A DNA stretch of 64,000 nucleotides from positions 1-64,000 of the forward strand of contig NZ_SPQR01000001.1 in assembly GCF_004766055.1 (NCBI RefSeq). Direction: 5' to 3'. The DNA comes from Desulfosporosinus sp. Sb-LF (GTDB taxonomy: Bacteria; Bacillota; Desulfitobacteriia; Desulfitobacteriales; Desulfitobacteriaceae). The notes under the pieces are model-generated. The model saw only the letters and a list, made by a program, of their open reading frames with translations. It did not search any database and was not told the origin of the DNA. A program made the position numbers and the translations under genes. Shown here piece after piece: positions 26,625 through 37,972 of the stretch. The stretch's first letter is position 1; each line of letters opens with the position of its first letter.

Positions 26625-27581
26625 GTGGATGAGAAGACGCAGGTGGCCTCATTATCCGTCATTTCAAATACGTTTTTGACCTTAGCGAAAGTCGTAATCG
26701 GGTTAGCCAATGGTTCGGTGAGTATACTGTCCGAGGGAATCCATTCCGGTATTGACTTGGTGGCATCCTTTATTGCACTTTTTGCGGTGAGAGAGTCAGG
26801 AAAACCAGCAGATACGCGCCATGCTTACGGACATGGAAAAATAGAAAATGTTTCAGGCACAATTGAGGCTGTTTTGATATTTGTCGCCGCTATTATGATT
26901 ATCTTTGAAGCAATTCAGAAGGTTTATAATATTATTGAGGGAGAGGGAGGCCATGTCGGAGACCTAGGATTAGGCATGGTCATCATGGGAGTATCTGCAA
27001 TCATGAACTTGATTGTTTCGACACGACTTATGAAGGTCGCGAAACTTACCGATTCTGTAGCACTCGAAGCCGATGCGTTACATTTAAGGACAGACGTATA
27101 TACCTCATTGGGTGTTTTTAGCGGCCTTCTCTTGATTAAGCTGACGGGTTGGGCTATCTTAGATCCGATTATCGCGCTTGGTGTAGCCTTAATGATCCTC
27201 AAGGCCTCTTTTGACTTGACAAAGGAAGCTTTCTCGCCACTCGTTGATGTTAGCTTACCTGATGAGGAGCGTGAAATTATTGCCGAAGTCCTTCTAGTCC
27301 ATGCGGATGAATTTGTCGAATTCCACAAACTTCGGACTCGTAAGGCTGGAGCGGAAAGGCATGTTGATTTACATCTCGTCGTTGCCAAGTACACTTCAGT
27401 TGTTGACGTTCATGAACTGTGCGACATGATTGAGCAGGAGATTAATGAGAAATTGCATGGAACCCATATTCTAATTCACGCCGAACCATGTAGTAGTAGG
27501 GATACGGCATGTCCAGCTGAGGAAGGCCTAGCTTCCTCGTGTCAGGGTTGTGAGATAAGGAATCCAAAACAAGAACCGTAA
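26625..27581 (+). CDS. Cation diffusion facilitator metal exporter
   Basis: This 318-residue membrane transporter exports divalent metals in exchange for protons. It has the family signature: SEGIHSGIDLVAS in the second helix, RHAYGHGKIEN after it, and EADALHLRTDVYTS in the fifth helix. A cytoplasmic C-terminal domain follows. An unusual tail of about 30 residues contains four cysteines (CSSRDTAC, CQGC) and could bind metal. The start is GTG after GGAGAG. The riboswitch upstream suggests Ni/Co as relevant metals rather than only zinc. Confidence 0.92.
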   Translation: MDEKTQVASLSVISNTFLTLAKVVIGLANGSVSILSEGIHSGIDLVASFIALFAVRESGKPADTRHAYGHGKIENVSGTIEAVLIFVAAIMIIFEAIQKVYNIIEGEGGHVGDLGLGMVIMGVSAIMNLIVSTRLMKVAKLTDSVALEADALHLRTDVYTSLGVFSGLLLIKLTGWAILDPIIALGVALMILKASFDLTKEAFSPLVDVSLPDEEREIIAEVLLVHADEFVEFHKLRTRKAGAERHVDLHLVVAKYTSVVDVHELCDMIEQEINEKLHGTHILIHAEPCSSRDTACPAEEGLASSCQGCEIRNPKQEP

Positions 27582-27607
27582 GATTTTCGAATTCCAAATA
27601 ATAAACG

Positions 27608-27636
27608 TTGCTGCTGTTTTCGCTCTGTTTTATAAT
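27608..27636 (+). promoter_or_regulatory. Probable sigma-A promoter of recJ
   Basis: TTGCTG (27608-27613) and a perfect TATAAT (27631-27636) are 17 bases apart. The recJ ribosome site GGGAGGAG follows within 15 bases. Confidence 0.65.
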
Positions 27637-27659
27637 GAAGGTCTGGGAGGAGTATAAAC

Positions 27660-30101
27660 ATGAAAAAAACATGGTCAATTCAGCAGCCTTTTGAACGTAC
27701 GTCAGCAACACTTTGCGACTCCCTGGGAATTTCTCCGGTCGTAGCGGATATTTTAGCTCAAAGGGGTTTTCGCCGACCTGAAGAGGCTATTGAATTTTTG
27801 CGCCCAACACTCTTGAATCTGTTCTCGCCCTTTTGTTTTCGAGATATGTTAAGTGCCGTTGATCGATTGTCCCTGGCCTTAGAGCAAAAAGAAAAGGTGC
27901 TTGTCTATGGTGATTATGATGTGGATGGTGTGACTAGTACTACTTTGCTATATAAAATCCTGACTGATCTGGGCTTTAAGGCTGTGGCCTATATTCCACA
28001 TCGCCAAGATGAGGGGTATGGTTTACATTCTGAATCGATTGAACGTGCCGCTAAATCGGGTGTGAGTGTTCTTATTACGGTTGACTGTGGGATCACTGCG
28101 GTTTCCGAAGTGGATCTTGCCCGAACGCTAGGGATCGATGTCATTATCACAGATCACCATGAACCACCCGAGATTTTACCGAAGGCTTTCGCTATCGTAA
28201 ATCCCAAAATGGAGGATTCAGGCTATCCCTTTCGTGATTTGGCTGGAGTTGGCGTAGCGTTTAAATTGGCCCAGGCCTTATTGCAATCTCTGGGAACTCG
28301 TGAAATGGGTATACACTCGGAAATAGAAATGTTAGATTTAGTTGCTTTAGGGACAATTGCGGATCTAGTCCCTTTAACAGGAGAAAACCGAATTTTTGTC
28401 CATTATGGACTTTTGCAAATGGAAAAAACTCGTCATACTGGATTAGAAGCTTTACTCGAGGAGTGCGGGTTAAGGCAAAAAACTCTTAAAGCCGGTCAAA
28501 TTGGTTTTATGGTTGCGCCACGCATTAACGCTGCGGGACGAATGGACAGTGCTAAAGCTGGCTTAGAACTTCTTTTAACGGAGGATCCTGCACGAGCGAG
28601 TGAGCTTGCTCGCCTCTTGACTGAGGAAAATCTGTCGCGCCAAGAAACTGAGAAAGAAATTCTCGAGGAAGCAATTGCTTTAGTGGAGCGGGGACCCCTA
28701 CCGAGGGTGCTTGTGCTTTCCTCAAATCACTGGCACCACGGGGTTATTGGGATTGTGGCTTCTCGTTTAGTAGAACGTTATTATCGTCCAGTATTTATGA
28801 TTGCCGAGGATGGGGAAGAGGCCAAGGGCTCGGCACGTGGAATTTCTGGTTACCCTGTGTTAGAGCAGTTGACCACTCAAGCTCATCTTTTAACAAAGTT
28901 TGGGGGGCATAGCCAGGCTGCGGGATTCTCGCTCCTGACAGAAGATATCGAACGATTGAGAGCAGGTCTGAATGAGGAAGCGTTGGTTTTTGAGGAAAGC
29001 CTTTATCAAGAAGTCTTAAGAATTGATCGTCAAGTTTCCTTGGATACGATCACGGGAGATTTGCTCCGCGACCTCGAAAAAATGGCTCCGTTTGGCTTCG
29101 GAAACCCCGGGCCGATCCTTGCCTGCCGAGAGATTCCAGTGCATTCAGTTAGTGCGGTCGGCAAAGAACGAAGTCATCTTAAATTTCGGTTTGGTTCTCA
29201 GGGGGAAAAAGAAGGAATCGCTTTTCGACTAGGAGAACATTTGAATGAACTGAATCGAGAAAAAAGATTAGATGTTGCGTTCAGTTTAGATTGGAATACC
29301 TTTCGAGGGCGAGAGGATGTTCAATTAATGATCAAAGATATTCGAGCGGAAGCAGATTGGCGCGAGCAATCGTCTCTAATAGGGGATTGTTTAAATGCAT
29401 ATCGTGAGGTTGCGATTGCACAAGATGACGCAGAAGTCGAGTGGCTGGACTGGCGGAACTTAACTCGAGACGAGTGGCCTTTACCCAGAGCTAAAGAACG
29501 ACTATGGGTTTGGGACACGACTGGGAGCGAGCCGACGCTTCGGCAATGTAACGATTTTAGTGATGACAGCCATACTCAAGAAGACCCTCTAGGTAAGCCT
29601 TCGAATCTGAAACAGGGTGAGGATGGGGATCTTGGTTTGATTCATGGCCTCCCGCTTACGGAAGAAGATTTTAGCGAAGGGGTAGAAAAACTACGACGAT
29701 TAGGTATCAATCGCATAGCCCTTGCAGGATTTCAAAGCGTTAATGAGGAAAGGATTCGACTGCGGTGTGGATCTTTGACACGCGAAGAACTCATTAGAAT
29801 CTATCGGGATTTGTTAGCCAAGGCAAAAGAAGGCAATCCTTTTCACTATCGGTTTAACCCGGAAATCTCGAGTAATGTTCGAGTGGCCTTTAAGATTTTC
29901 GAAGAATTAGGGCTCATCCGTTGTCAGGGGGGAACTGAAGAGATCTCGTTAGAGTGGGTTCCAGCCCAGAGCAAGTTAGATCTCGATTCTTCTTTACGCT
30001 ATCGGTTCGCGAACGATTGGTTCAATAGGGCTAAGAAATTTCAGTATGGACTATTGAAAGCTAAGTTGGATAAAACTAGTACTAATTGGAATAGTTTATA
30101 G
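27660..30101 (+). CDS. recJ: Single-stranded-DNA-specific exonuclease RecJ
   Basis: RecJ degrades single-stranded DNA 5' to 3' in repair and recombination. The 813-residue protein has the DHH-family motifs: [23 protein letters not shown], and the DHHA1 motif GGHSQAAGF, followed by an OB-type domain. A C-terminal extension of about 240 residues follows, as in other long Firmicute RecJ proteins. Its function is unclear, and it contains a winged-helix-like end. apt follows after 17 bases, so the two are probably co-transcribed with the stringent-response gene. Confidence 0.95.
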   Translation: MKKTWSIQQPFERTSATLCDSLGISPVVADILAQRGFRRPEEAIEFLRPTLLNLFSPFCFRDMLSAVDRLSLALEQKEKVLVYGDYDVDGVTSTTLLYKILTDLGFKAVAYIPHRQDEGYGLHSESIERAAKSGVSVLITVDCGITAVSEVDLARTLGIDVIITDHHEPPEILPKAFAIVNPKMEDSGYPFRDLAGVGVAFKLAQALLQSLGTREMGIHSEIEMLDLVALGTIADLVPLTGENRIFVHYGLLQMEKTRHTGLEALLEECGLRQKTLKAGQIGFMVAPRINAAGRMDSAKAGLELLLTEDPARASELARLLTEENLSRQETEKEILEEAIALVERGPLPRVLVLSSNHWHHGVIGIVASRLVERYYRPVFMIAEDGEEAKGSARGISGYPVLEQLTTQAHLLTKFGGHSQAAGFSLLTEDIERLRAGLNEEALVFEESLYQEVLRIDRQVSLDTITGDLLRDLEKMAPFGFGNPGPILACREIPVHSVSAVGKERSHLKFRFGSQGEKEGIAFRLGEHLNELNREKRLDVAFSLDWNTFRGREDVQLMIKDIRAEADWREQSSLIGDCLNAYREVAIAQDDAEVEWLDWRNLTRDEWPLPRAKERLWVWDTTGSEPTLRQCNDFSDDSHTQEDPLGKPSNLKQGEDGDLGLIHGLPLTEEDFSEGVEKLRRLGINRIALAGFQSVNEERIRLRCGSLTREELIRIYRDLLAKAKEGNPFHYRFNPEISSNVRVAFKIFEELGLIRCQGGTEEISLEWVPAQSKLDLDSSLRYRFANDWFNRAKKFQYGLLKAKLDKTSTNWNSL

Positions 30102-30118
30102 GAAGTGGGGATAAGATC

Positions 30119-30631
30119 ATGGATTTTAGGGATCATATTCGCGTTATTTCTGACTTTCCCAAAGAGGGAATTTCGTATAAGGACATAACGACTTTGCTCA
30201 AAAACGGCGAAATGTATAGGGCTGCTATTGATGCGCTTGTCGAAAAGATTAAACCGTGGAAGCCCGACGTGATCGTCGGTCCAGAAGCCCGTGGTTTTTT
30301 ATTCGGTGCCCCCGTTGCCTACGCCTTAGGAATTGGTTTTGTTCCCGTGCGAAAGCCTGGCAAGTTGCCTTCAAAAACTATTAATGAAACATACGCTTTA
30401 GAGTATGGGTTTGATACGTTAGAAGTCCATGCAGACGCTATTGCACCCGGTCAAAGAGTCGTTGTCGTTGATGATCTTTTGGCAACGGGTGGAACTATGC
30501 TCGCAACTGCAAATCTCATGAAAAAAGTTGGGGCAGACGTGATCGGAATGGGTTTTTTGATCGAGTTGTCATTCTTGAACGGAAGAGAAAAATTAGCCAA
30601 TTATCCCGTTTTTTCCTTGGCCGAGTATTAG
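30119..30631 (+). CDS. apt: Adenine phosphoribosyltransferase
   Basis: Apt salvages adenine to AMP using PRPP. The 170-residue protein has the standard length. It shows [13 protein letters not shown] near the N-terminus, GPEARGF, and the PRPP-binding loop [14 protein letters not shown]. It lies between recJ and the (p)ppGpp synthetase gene, an arrangement conserved in Firmicutes (recJ-apt-relA). Confidence 0.96.
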   Translation: MDFRDHIRVISDFPKEGISYKDITTLLKNGEMYRAAIDALVEKIKPWKPDVIVGPEARGFLFGAPVAYALGIGFVPVRKPGKLPSKTINETYALEYGFDTLEVHADAIAPGQRVVVVDDLLATGGTMLATANLMKKVGADVIGMGFLIELSFLNGREKLANYPVFSLAEY

Positions 30632-30698
30632 AATGCTGCAAGCTTGTTCGGGCAAATGATCGATAGAGCGTTATATCGCTGATGAGAGGAGTTCGCCA

Positions 30699-32918
30699 AT
30701 GTCCTTCGCGGAATTAAGGATAAAACTGCAAAAGACATCTACACCGTCACGGCTAGCCATTGTGGACAAGGCCTATCAATTCGCTGAAGTTGCCCATCGT
30801 AACCAACTTCGCAACTCCGGGGAGGACTATATTCTTCATCCTCTAGAAGTTGCGCAGATTTTGGTTGAACTGGAAATGGATGAAGCAACCATTGCGGCCG
30901 CTCTGCTCCACGATGTTGTGGAAGATACGGCGTTTACCATTGCGGTTATTGAGAAGGAATTTGGGCCAGAAGTGGCTTTGCTGGTCGATGGGGTGACCAA
31001 GCTCGGACGGATCGAGTACAAGAGTAAGATGGAGCAGCAAGTGGAGAATTTGCGCAAGATGTTCTTGGCTATGGCTAAGGACATCCGTGTAATTCTTATT
31101 AAACTTGCTGATCGCCTCCATAATATGCGAACTTTGAAATATCATTCAGTCGAAAAACAAAAAGAAATTGCCAAGGAAACCCTTGAGATCTTTGCACCTC
31201 TAGCGAACCGTCTTGGGATTTTTCGGATCAAATGGGAGTTGGAAGATCTTTCGTTTCGGTATCTTAAGCCTCAGGAATACTATGATTTAGTGGAAAGAAT
31301 TGCTCTGAAACGTCGGGAACGAGAAGCCTATATCAAAGAAGTCATCGTGCAAATGCGCGAACGATTGGATGAAGTAGAAATCTATGCGGATATTGCGGGC
31401 CGTCCTAAACATTTTTACAGTATTTATCGTAAAATGATCACTCAGCACAAAGAACTGAGTGAAATTTATGATCTGATTGCGATTCGAGTGGTTGTCGAAT
31501 CTGTGAATGATTGTTATGGGGCACTGGGAATTATCCACACTTTATGGAAGCCGATACCGGGGCGTTTTAAAGATTATATCGCCATGCCTAAGCCCAATAT
31601 GTATCAATCTCTACATACTACTTTGATCGGAGCTCACGGAGAACCCTTTGAGATACAGATTCGGACTTGCGAAATGCATCGTACATCAGAATATGGTATT
31701 GCGGCACATTGGAAGTACAAAGAAGGCGGTCATAAAGAAAGCACCAACAAAGAAAACGGTAACAAGGTAGAGAGCGTAAACTTTGAGCAAAAGCTTTCTT
31801 GGTTGCGTCAATTGTTGGAATGGCAACATGATTCCCGGGATGCCGGAGAGTTTATGGAATCTTTAAAGATCGACTTATTTGCGGATACAGTTTTTGTATT
31901 TACCCCCAAAGGGGATGTCGTAGAATTACCGGCAGATTCATGTCCGATTGATTTTGCCTACCGGGTTCATACCGATGTAGGACACCGCTGTATCGGCGCA
32001 AAGATTAATGGACGGATCGTTCCGCTTGAGACAAAACTAGTTAATGGGGATATTATCGAAATTTTGACGTCCAAGCAAGGTGGCGCACCTAGCCGGGATT
32101 GGTTAGCTTTTGTTAAAACTTCGCAAGCTAAGAGTAGGATTCGCCAATGGTTCAAGAAGGAGCAACGAGAGGATAACATCGTCCGTGGACGTGAAAGTTT
32201 GGAACGCGAGGTTCGTAAACTTGGTCTTGACCCTGCCAGCGTCCTCAAACCGGAAAGTCTCTTTGCGATCGGCAAGAGTCACAACTTCGTAGGGCTTGAT
32301 GATTTGTATGCCGCCATAGGGGATGGTGTACTGACTGCCAATAAAGTCCTCATGCGCTTACGTGAGGATTTATCGAAAGATGAACGTGAAAAGCTGCAAC
32401 TTGCCGCACTGCAACAAACGGAAGGGAAAACACCAACATCGAGCGCATATGGCAAAGCCTCCCACGGGGTACAGGTTAAAGGCGTTGATAATGTATTGAT
32501 CCGTTTTGCACAGTGCTGTAATCCACTTCCGGGAGATGCGATTATTGGCTATATTACCCGTGGCCGTGGAGTTTCCATTCATCGCGGGGATTGTGTCAAT
32601 CTCATCAGTCACTCTCAAGAAGAACGTGAGCGGGTCGTGGAGGTCAAGTGGGCAGAACAGATGGATTCCACTTATCATGTGGATATTCAAATTTACGGAG
32701 TGGACAAGCCGCGTTTGGTTACCGAGGTCATGAATACGGTTTTGGATACACGTACACATATTTTAGGTATTAATGCTCGGGTGGGAAAAGATAGTATTGC
32801 ACATATACAATTGCGTATCGAGATACGAAACCTGGAACAACTCAAAATGGTGATGAATAAAATTCGTAAGGTCAAGGATATAACAGAGGTCAAGCGGATT
32901 CACTCAGGAGGAAGTTGA
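30699..32918 (+). CDS. relA: Bifunctional (p)ppGpp synthetase/hydrolase (RelA/SpoT homologue)
   Basis: This 739-residue enzyme makes and degrades the alarmone (p)ppGpp in the stringent response. An HD hydrolase domain (about 25-180) retains HPLEVAQIL and [10 protein letters not shown] synthetase domain (about 230-345) retains [13 protein letters not shown] (about 395-455), zinc-finger-like CCNPLPGD and ACT (C-terminal) regulatory domains follow. Both catalytic sets look intact, so it should be bifunctional. It is followed by dtd after one base. Confidence 0.96.
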   Translation: MSFAELRIKLQKTSTPSRLAIVDKAYQFAEVAHRNQLRNSGEDYILHPLEVAQILVELEMDEATIAAALLHDVVEDTAFTIAVIEKEFGPEVALLVDGVTKLGRIEYKSKMEQQVENLRKMFLAMAKDIRVILIKLADRLHNMRTLKYHSVEKQKEIAKETLEIFAPLANRLGIFRIKWELEDLSFRYLKPQEYYDLVERIALKRREREAYIKEVIVQMRERLDEVEIYADIAGRPKHFYSIYRKMITQHKELSEIYDLIAIRVVVESVNDCYGALGIIHTLWKPIPGRFKDYIAMPKPNMYQSLHTTLIGAHGEPFEIQIRTCEMHRTSEYGIAAHWKYKEGGHKESTNKENGNKVESVNFEQKLSWLRQLLEWQHDSRDAGEFMESLKIDLFADTVFVFTPKGDVVELPADSCPIDFAYRVHTDVGHRCIGAKINGRIVPLETKLVNGDIIEILTSKQGGAPSRDWLAFVKTSQAKSRIRQWFKKEQREDNIVRGRESLEREVRKLGLDPASVLKPESLFAIGKSHNFVGLDDLYAAIGDGVLTANKVLMRLREDLSKDEREKLQLAALQQTEGKTPTSSAYGKASHGVQVKGVDNVLIRFAQCCNPLPGDAIIGYITRGRGVSIHRGDCVNLISHSQEERERVVEVKWAEQMDSTYHVDIQIYGVDKPRLVTEVMNTVLDTRTHILGINARVGKDSIAHIQLRIEIRNLEQLKMVMNKIRKVKDITEVKRIHSGGS

Positions 32919-32919
32919 T

Positions 32920-33369
32920 ATGCGCAGTGTTGTCCAGCGCGTTAAACGCGCATCGGTGACTGTTAATGGAGAAACTGTGGGGAACATATCCGCCGGACTC
33001 TTGGTCCTGTTGGCTGTTGGGCAGAAGGATGAAGTTGACGATATAACCTGGATGGTTGATAAACTCGTAGGTTTGCGTGTCTTTGAAGATGAAGGGGGAA
33101 AAATGAACTGTTCTGTCTTAGATGTAGGCGGAGAAATCCTCTTGGTTTCTCAGTTTACCCTCTATGGTGATTGCCGAAAGGGAAAACGACCTAGCTTTTC
33201 GACCGCCGCATCTCCTGAACTGGCTAAGGGCATGTTTGATCGTTGTGTGGAAACGATTCGTAGCCGTGGCCTGAGGGTGGAAACTGGGGTCTTTCAAGCG
33301 GAGATGGACGTTGAGTTGATTAACGATGGGCCTGTCACGTTACTCTTGGACAGTGAGAAAAAATTCTAA
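32920..33369 (+). CDS. dtd: D-aminoacyl-tRNA deacylase
   Basis: Dtd removes D-amino acids mischarged on tRNA. The 149-residue protein has the family motifs SQFTLYGD (active-site threonine region) and [10 protein letters not shown] (Gly-Pro motif that rejects L-amino acids). GGAGG at the end of the preceding gene is its ribosome site. relA-dtd is a widely conserved gene pair in Firmicutes. Confidence 0.96.
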   Translation: MRSVVQRVKRASVTVNGETVGNISAGLLVLLAVGQKDEVDDITWMVDKLVGLRVFEDEGGKMNCSVLDVGGEILLVSQFTLYGDCRKGKRPSFSTAASPELAKGMFDRCVETIRSRGLRVETGVFQAEMDVELINDGPVTLLLDSEKKF

Positions 33370-33384
33370 GGGGGGGTATTGTTC

Positions 33385-34005
33385 GTGATTGAGGGGCGAG
33401 CTATGGGCGCAATGGCGGCAAATTGTTACTTGTACGCCTGTATGGAGACTAAAAAGGCAGTAGTTATCGATCCTGGAGCTGACGGGAAAAGGATTTATCG
33501 CTGGATTTTGGAGAAGGGTCTCAAAGTAGATTACATTCTGTTGACCCATGGACATGTGGATCATATCGGTGCGGTGGATGAACTCAGAGGCCTCATAGAG
33601 AATGTTACAGTAGGGATTCATGCGGGTGATGCGGGGATGCTTACAGATGGCAAGAAGAACCTTTCAAGTTATTTTGGTCCAGGTCTCGCCCTTGAAAAAG
33701 CAGACTTTCTACTACAAGATGGGCAAGAACTAACCGTCGGAAAAGAAGTTATGAAAGTAATTTCTACGCCTGGACACTCTCCAGGAGGCGTGTGTTTTTT
33801 GAGTTCTGAAGGGTTGTTTAGCGGGGATACGCTTTTTGCCGGGTCGATTGGCCGCACCGATTTTCCAGGAGGATCTATGGAACAACTTCTTGAGGGAGTC
33901 AAGAAAAAGCTTCTAATCCTTCCTGAGGATACCCGGGTTTTCCCTGGGCATGGAGAAGAGACTAGCATTGGAGAAGAGAAGCGAGATAATCCTTTCTTGG
34001 TATAA
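33385..34005 (+). CDS. Metallo-beta-lactamase-fold hydrolase (glyoxalase II-like, YqgX type)
   Basis: This protein of about 206 residues has the metal-binding THGHVDH motif, then TPGHSPGG, LFSGDTLF and FPGHGEET, the set typical of glyoxalase II-like hydrolases. The exact substrate (thioester of glutathione, bacillithiol or other) cannot be told. The chosen GTG at 33385 has GGGGGGG 8 bases upstream; a TTG at 33379 is too close to that site. It follows dtd after 15 bases and is probably the last gene of the recJ-apt-relA-dtd operon. Confidence 0.88.
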   Translation: MIEGRAMGAMAANCYLYACMETKKAVVIDPGADGKRIYRWILEKGLKVDYILLTHGHVDHIGAVDELRGLIENVTVGIHAGDAGMLTDGKKNLSSYFGPGLALEKADFLLQDGQELTVGKEVMKVISTPGHSPGGVCFLSSEGLFSGDTLFAGSIGRTDFPGGSMEQLLEGVKKKLLILPEDTRVFPGHGEETSIGEEKRDNPFLV

Positions 34006-34065
34006 AGATATATGAGTAAGCTAAAACCCTATATTATGACACTCGTCTTCAAGACCTCAGAACAG

Positions 34066-34095
34066 TTGACAAATGATGATTAACTTTGATAGAAT
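34066..34095 (+). promoter_or_regulatory. Promoter of the T-box hisS-aspS transcript
   Basis: A perfect TTGACA (34066-34071) is followed after 18 bases by TAGAAT (34090-34095). The T-box leader starts just downstream. Confidence 0.7.
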
Positions 34096-34114
34096 AGTAG
34101 CTAAACATAAAAAG

Positions 34115-34350
34115 ATATCTAAATACCCACAACATCTTTTGGAAAAATTCCGCGTTACTCTTTCTTCAGGGAGGGCTAGCAAGACTGGAACTAGCCTGTG
34201 AGACTCTCGGTTGGACACTCTAAAAGGGGTATTTTGTTACGGATGGTCTCGTTAACGACTGGAAAGTGGGCGGAAATAATTCCGTCAATTAGGGTGGCAC
34301 CACGAGAAGTTCTCGTCCCTTGCGCAAAGCAAGGAACGAGAACTTTTTTT
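34115..34350 (+). ncRNA. T-box riboswitch of hisS-aspS
   Basis: The conserved T-box AGGGTGGCACCACG is at 34291-34304. A terminator follows with arms AAGTTCTCGT (34307-34316) and ACGAGAACTT (34336-34345) ending in T residues. The base of Stem I is visible as AAATACCC (34121-34128) pairing with GGGTATTT (34227-34234). Just before that 3' strand lies GGACAC (34213-34218), in the specifier-loop position. It contains both GAC (Asp) and CAC (His), the two synthetases encoded downstream. Uncharged tRNA binding would favour antitermination. Confidence 0.88.
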
Positions 34351-34437
34351 AACGAAGTGAAAAAACACTTCTGGAGACATAAGGAAGCTGGTCAAGCTTG
34401 CTTGGAGTAACATTAATGGATCAAGGAGGAATTTACT

Positions 34438-35709
34438 ATGGGAATTCAGCGGCCAAAAGGGACTCAGGATCTTTTGCCGGGTACGGTGGAACAATGGCAA
34501 TATCTCGAAGAAACAATTCGCTCAGTTTGCCGCGAATTTGGGTATGATGAAATTCGGACACCGATGTTCGAAGCGACCGAACTTTTTCAGCGGGGGGTTG
34601 GACAAACGACTGATATTGTCCAGAAGGAAATGTATACCTTCTTGGACAAAGGGGATCGTTCGATGACTTTGCGTCCGGAAATGACGGCTTCCGTTTGCCG
34701 TGCTTATGTTGAGGACAAGCTTTTTGGACAACCCCAACCAGTTAAGCTCTACTATATGGGCCCTATGTTTCGCTATGAACGACCACAAAGTGGACGTTTT
34801 CGTCAGTTTCATCAATTCGGAGTTGAAGTGTTAGGTGCTGAACAACCGCTTGTTGATGCAGAGGTGATCAGCTTAGTCTGGAATTTATTCCAACGTCTCG
34901 GACTGAGTGGACTTGAAGTCCATGTTAACTCGGTCGGCTGTCCGATTTGTCGAGCGAAACATCGTGAACAACTCCAGGAATTTCTGGCCACGCGGCGTAA
35001 TGAACTTTGTAAGGATTGTCAAGATCGTTATGAACGCAATCCCTTACGTATTCTCGATTGCAAGAATCCGTCCTGTCAAACACTTACTGCAGGAGCTCCG
35101 ACAACAAAGGATACTCTTTGTGAGGAGTGTAGTACCCACTTTGAGAGAGTTCTTGCTTTATTAGGTGTAGCAGGAGTGGCCTATCGAGTTAATCCGCGCT
35201 TGGTTCGAGGACTTGATTATTACACAAAAACTGCTTTTGAAGTTATGGTGGAAGAAATCGGAGCTCAAAGTGCCATTTGTGGAGGGGGTCGGTATGACAA
35301 GCTGGTCGAAGAAATCGGTGGATCACCAACCCCAGGTATCGGATTTGCCATGGGAATCGAGCGCGTCTTAACAGCACTTCAAGTTCAAAACAAACTTCCT
35401 GAAGAAAAACCCAGGTTGTTCGCTATGCTGATTGCCCTAGGCGAGAAGGCACAGAACGAGGGTTTTGCGTTACTAAGTGCCTTAAGAACTCAGGGTATCT
35501 CTGTGAGTATGGATCTGCAGGGGCGTAATTTAAAAGCTCAACTTAAAGCCGCTAATCGCCAAGGAGCTCACTATGCCCTCATTCTTGGGGAAGAAGAGCT
35601 GGAGAAAAACGTGATCCTTATTCGAGATCTAACGTTAGGGGAACAAAGTGAGATTCCACTGGTGGACGCGGTCGAGGAAATAAACAAGAATTATCAGAGA
35701 GGTGTTTAG
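34438..35709 (+). CDS. hisS: Histidyl-tRNA synthetase
   Basis: This 423-residue class II synthetase charges tRNA-His. It opens with the family motif [11 protein letters not shown]. It has motif 2 ([20 protein letters not shown]), the histidine-binding [15 protein letters not shown], and motif 3 [14 protein letters not shown]-terminal anticodon-binding domain follows. AAGGAGG precedes the ATG. It is transcribed from a T-box leader with aspS, one base apart. Confidence 0.97.
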   Translation: MGIQRPKGTQDLLPGTVEQWQYLEETIRSVCREFGYDEIRTPMFEATELFQRGVGQTTDIVQKEMYTFLDKGDRSMTLRPEMTASVCRAYVEDKLFGQPQPVKLYYMGPMFRYERPQSGRFRQFHQFGVEVLGAEQPLVDAEVISLVWNLFQRLGLSGLEVHVNSVGCPICRAKHREQLQEFLATRRNELCKDCQDRYERNPLRILDCKNPSCQTLTAGAPTTKDTLCEECSTHFERVLALLGVAGVAYRVNPRLVRGLDYYTKTAFEVMVEEIGAQSAICGGGRYDKLVEEIGGSPTPGIGFAMGIERVLTALQVQNKLPEEKPRLFAMLIALGEKAQNEGFALLSALRTQGISVSMDLQGRNLKAQLKAANRQGAHYALILGEEELEKNVILIRDLTLGEQSEIPLVDAVEEINKNYQRGV

Positions 35710-35710
35710 C

Positions 35711-37492
35711 ATGACGATGTTTTCAGAGCGTGTTGAAAATGAAGAATTAGGGTTAGGAAAAGTAGGAGAAGTCGTTCGTTTGCTGGGATGGGTTCAGCGC
35801 CGTCGTGACCATGGAGGACTGATTTTTGTCGATCTGCGGGATCGTTCGGGTATTGTTCAAGTTGTCTTTGACCCAGAGAAGATGGGCGATGGTTTTGTTC
35901 TTGCGGAAAGCCTTCGTTCTGAGTTTGTAGTCTCTATCCAAGGCCTCGTGATCGCCCGACCAGAGGGGATGATCAATCCGAACTTAGCGACGGGAGAAAT
36001 CGAGATCGTGGCAAGGTCCTTGGAGATATTAAACGGAGCTAAAACTCCTCCTTACTATCTTGTCGATAATGTCGATGTGGATGAAACAGTGCGATTAAAA
36101 TACCGCTATCTGGATTTGCGTCGCCCAGAGATGCAGGCTGTGTTCAAAATCCGACATCAAGTCATGCAGATTATGCGGAATTACTTTGACAGTCGGGGCT
36201 TTTATGAAATCGAAACCCCGATGCTCACTAAATCTACCCCGGAAGGGGCTCGAGACTACCTTGTTCCAAGTCGTGTTCGCCCCGGGGAATTTTATGCATT
36301 ACCCCAATCACCCCAAATATATAAGCAACTCCTCATGGTAGGAGGTATGGAAAAGTATTTCCAAATCGCTCGCTGTTTCCGAGACGAAGATCTAAGAGCG
36401 GATCGCCAGCCGGAGTTCACACAGCTTGATGTTGAGATGTCCTTTGTTGAGGTGGAAGATATTCTTCCTATGATGGAACAATTGATGGTGCGGATTTTCT
36501 CCGATACTATTGGAAAATCTATAAAGACGCCTTTCCTTCGTTTAACCTATAAGGAAGCCATGGAACGTTTTGGGTCCGATAAACCGGATACACGCTTCGG
36601 AATGGAACTCATCGATGTGGGGGACCTTGTGGGCAAGGCTGGATTTAAGGTGTTTGCTAATGCAGTGGCTAACGGCGGGAGTGTGAAATGCATTTGTGCC
36701 AAAGGATGCGCAGGGTTACCACGTCGCGAGATTGATGACTTAGGCAAGTTCGTGAGTACTTATCGAGCGAAGGGCTTGGCTTGGATTGTTTTGGCCGAGG
36801 AAGGGATAAAATCTCCTATTGCCAAATTCTTCACAGAAGAGGAAATGAAGGCCTTAATTGAACGTATGGCTGCTGAGACAGGAGATATTTTGTTCTTCGT
36901 CGCTGATACCTACCCCATTGTCTGCGATGCACTGGGACATCTTCGTTTGGAGTTGGGTAAACGATTAGGACTGATTCAGGAAGATGCACTTAATTTCTTA
37001 TGGGTTACGGAATTCCCACTTTTAGAATATGATGAGGAACAACAACGGCATATCGCTATACACCATCCATTCACAGCACCCATGGATGAAGATCTTCAAC
37101 TTTTGGAGACCGAACCGCTTAAAGTTCGGGCCAAAGCTTACGACATGGTACTTAATGGAACCGAACTTGGAGGCGGAAGTATACGGATTCATCGACGAGG
37201 AGTTCAGGAACGGTTATTTAGCTTGCTGGGATTCACTGAGGAAGAGGCGGTAGCGAAGTTCGGTTTTCTCCTGGAAGCTTTTGAATACGGTACACCACCT
37301 CATGGTGGAGTTGCTTTTGGGCTTGACCGGATGATTATGCTTTTATCAGGAAAGGATAATATACGAGACGTGATTGCCTTCCCAAAAACACAAAGCGCGT
37401 CAGATTTAATGGCACAGGCTCCTTCGACAGTAGCAGATAAACAATTAAAGGAATTGCATATTAAGACGGATTTAGGAGAGTCGGTGTCTTAG
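35711..37492 (+). CDS. aspS: Aspartyl-tRNA synthetase
   Basis: This 593-residue class II enzyme has an N-terminal anticodon-binding OB fold ([22 protein letters not shown]). The catalytic motifs are [44 protein letters not shown] and GLDRMIMLL. The bacterial GAD insertion domain is present, as expected for this length. Whether it is discriminating (Asp only) cannot be told. The start ATG at 35711 has GAGAGGTG upstream; earlier in-frame codons lie inside hisS. Confidence 0.97.
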   Translation: MTMFSERVENEELGLGKVGEVVRLLGWVQRRRDHGGLIFVDLRDRSGIVQVVFDPEKMGDGFVLAESLRSEFVVSIQGLVIARPEGMINPNLATGEIEIVARSLEILNGAKTPPYYLVDNVDVDETVRLKYRYLDLRRPEMQAVFKIRHQVMQIMRNYFDSRGFYEIETPMLTKSTPEGARDYLVPSRVRPGEFYALPQSPQIYKQLLMVGGMEKYFQIARCFRDEDLRADRQPEFTQLDVEMSFVEVEDILPMMEQLMVRIFSDTIGKSIKTPFLRLTYKEAMERFGSDKPDTRFGMELIDVGDLVGKAGFKVFANAVANGGSVKCICAKGCAGLPRREIDDLGKFVSTYRAKGLAWIVLAEEGIKSPIAKFFTEEEMKALIERMAAETGDILFFVADTYPIVCDALGHLRLELGKRLGLIQEDALNFLWVTEFPLLEYDEEQQRHIAIHHPFTAPMDEDLQLLETEPLKVRAKAYDMVLNGTELGGGSIRIHRRGVQERLFSLLGFTEEEAVAKFGFLLEAFEYGTPPHGGVAFGLDRMIMLLSGKDNIRDVIAFPKTQSASDLMAQAPSTVADKQLKELHIKTDLGESVS

Positions 37493-37598
37493 CCGACTTG
37501 CCTCGCCATTCGTTTAAGTGCAGCAGGCTATGGAATTTTTGATATGTCCTTACTTGGTGAGTTGGGTATTATTATTTTTGGTTCATCTCGAAGGGGAG

Positions 37599-37653
37599 TT
37601 GACAGAGGAGAGGGTATTGGCTATAATAGCATTGTATCTACCCCCTCGGGGTA
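37599..37653 (+). promoter_or_regulatory. csoR promoter with CsoR-type operator
   Basis: A consensus promoter, TTGACA (37599-37604) and TATAAT (37622-37627) with 17-base spacing, is followed by TACCCCCTCGGGGTA (37639-37653). This G/C-centred palindrome matches known CsoR operators and covers the expected transcription start region, so autorepression is likely. Confidence 0.78.
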
Positions 37654-37669
37654 TCGGAGGAAGCATAAG

Positions 37670-37951
37670 ATGATGAATTCGACCCCATATTTGGAATCCA
37701 AAGAGGATCTCATTCGCAGGCTGAAAAAGATTGAAGGCCAAGTCAAAGGGATTCAACGTATGGTGGAAAATGACAAGTATTGTGTTGACGTGTTAATTCA
37801 AGTGGCCGCAGTTCGTGCCGCGATTAACAGAGTTGGTACCATTGTCTTTGAACACCATTCACGTGGATGTATGCGAAACGCTGTTGAAAGCAAGGATCAC
37901 GAAGCCGCGATTGAAGAACTTATCGGAGTGCTTACTAAATTCATTAAATAA
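37670..37951 (+). CDS. csoR: CsoR-family metal-sensing transcriptional repressor
   Basis: This protein of 93 residues is an all-helical DUF156 family repressor. The copper-binding triad is kept: Cys in DKYCVDVL, His 25 residues later and Cys 29 residues later (EHHSRGC). That is the Cys-His-Cys spacing of CsoR rather than of the persulfide sensor CstR, which lacks the His. Copper(I) binding should release the operator. No copper pump or chaperone gene is adjacent; thioredoxin follows after 21 bases. The start at 37670 follows CGGAGG; longer frames would start upstream of the promoter. Confidence 0.88.
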   Translation: MMNSTPYLESKEDLIRRLKKIEGQVKGIQRMVENDKYCVDVLIQVAAVRAAINRVGTIVFEHHSRGCMRNAVESKDHEAAIEELIGVLTKFIK

Positions 37952-37972
37952 GTTAGTTAGGGAGGAATAGTT

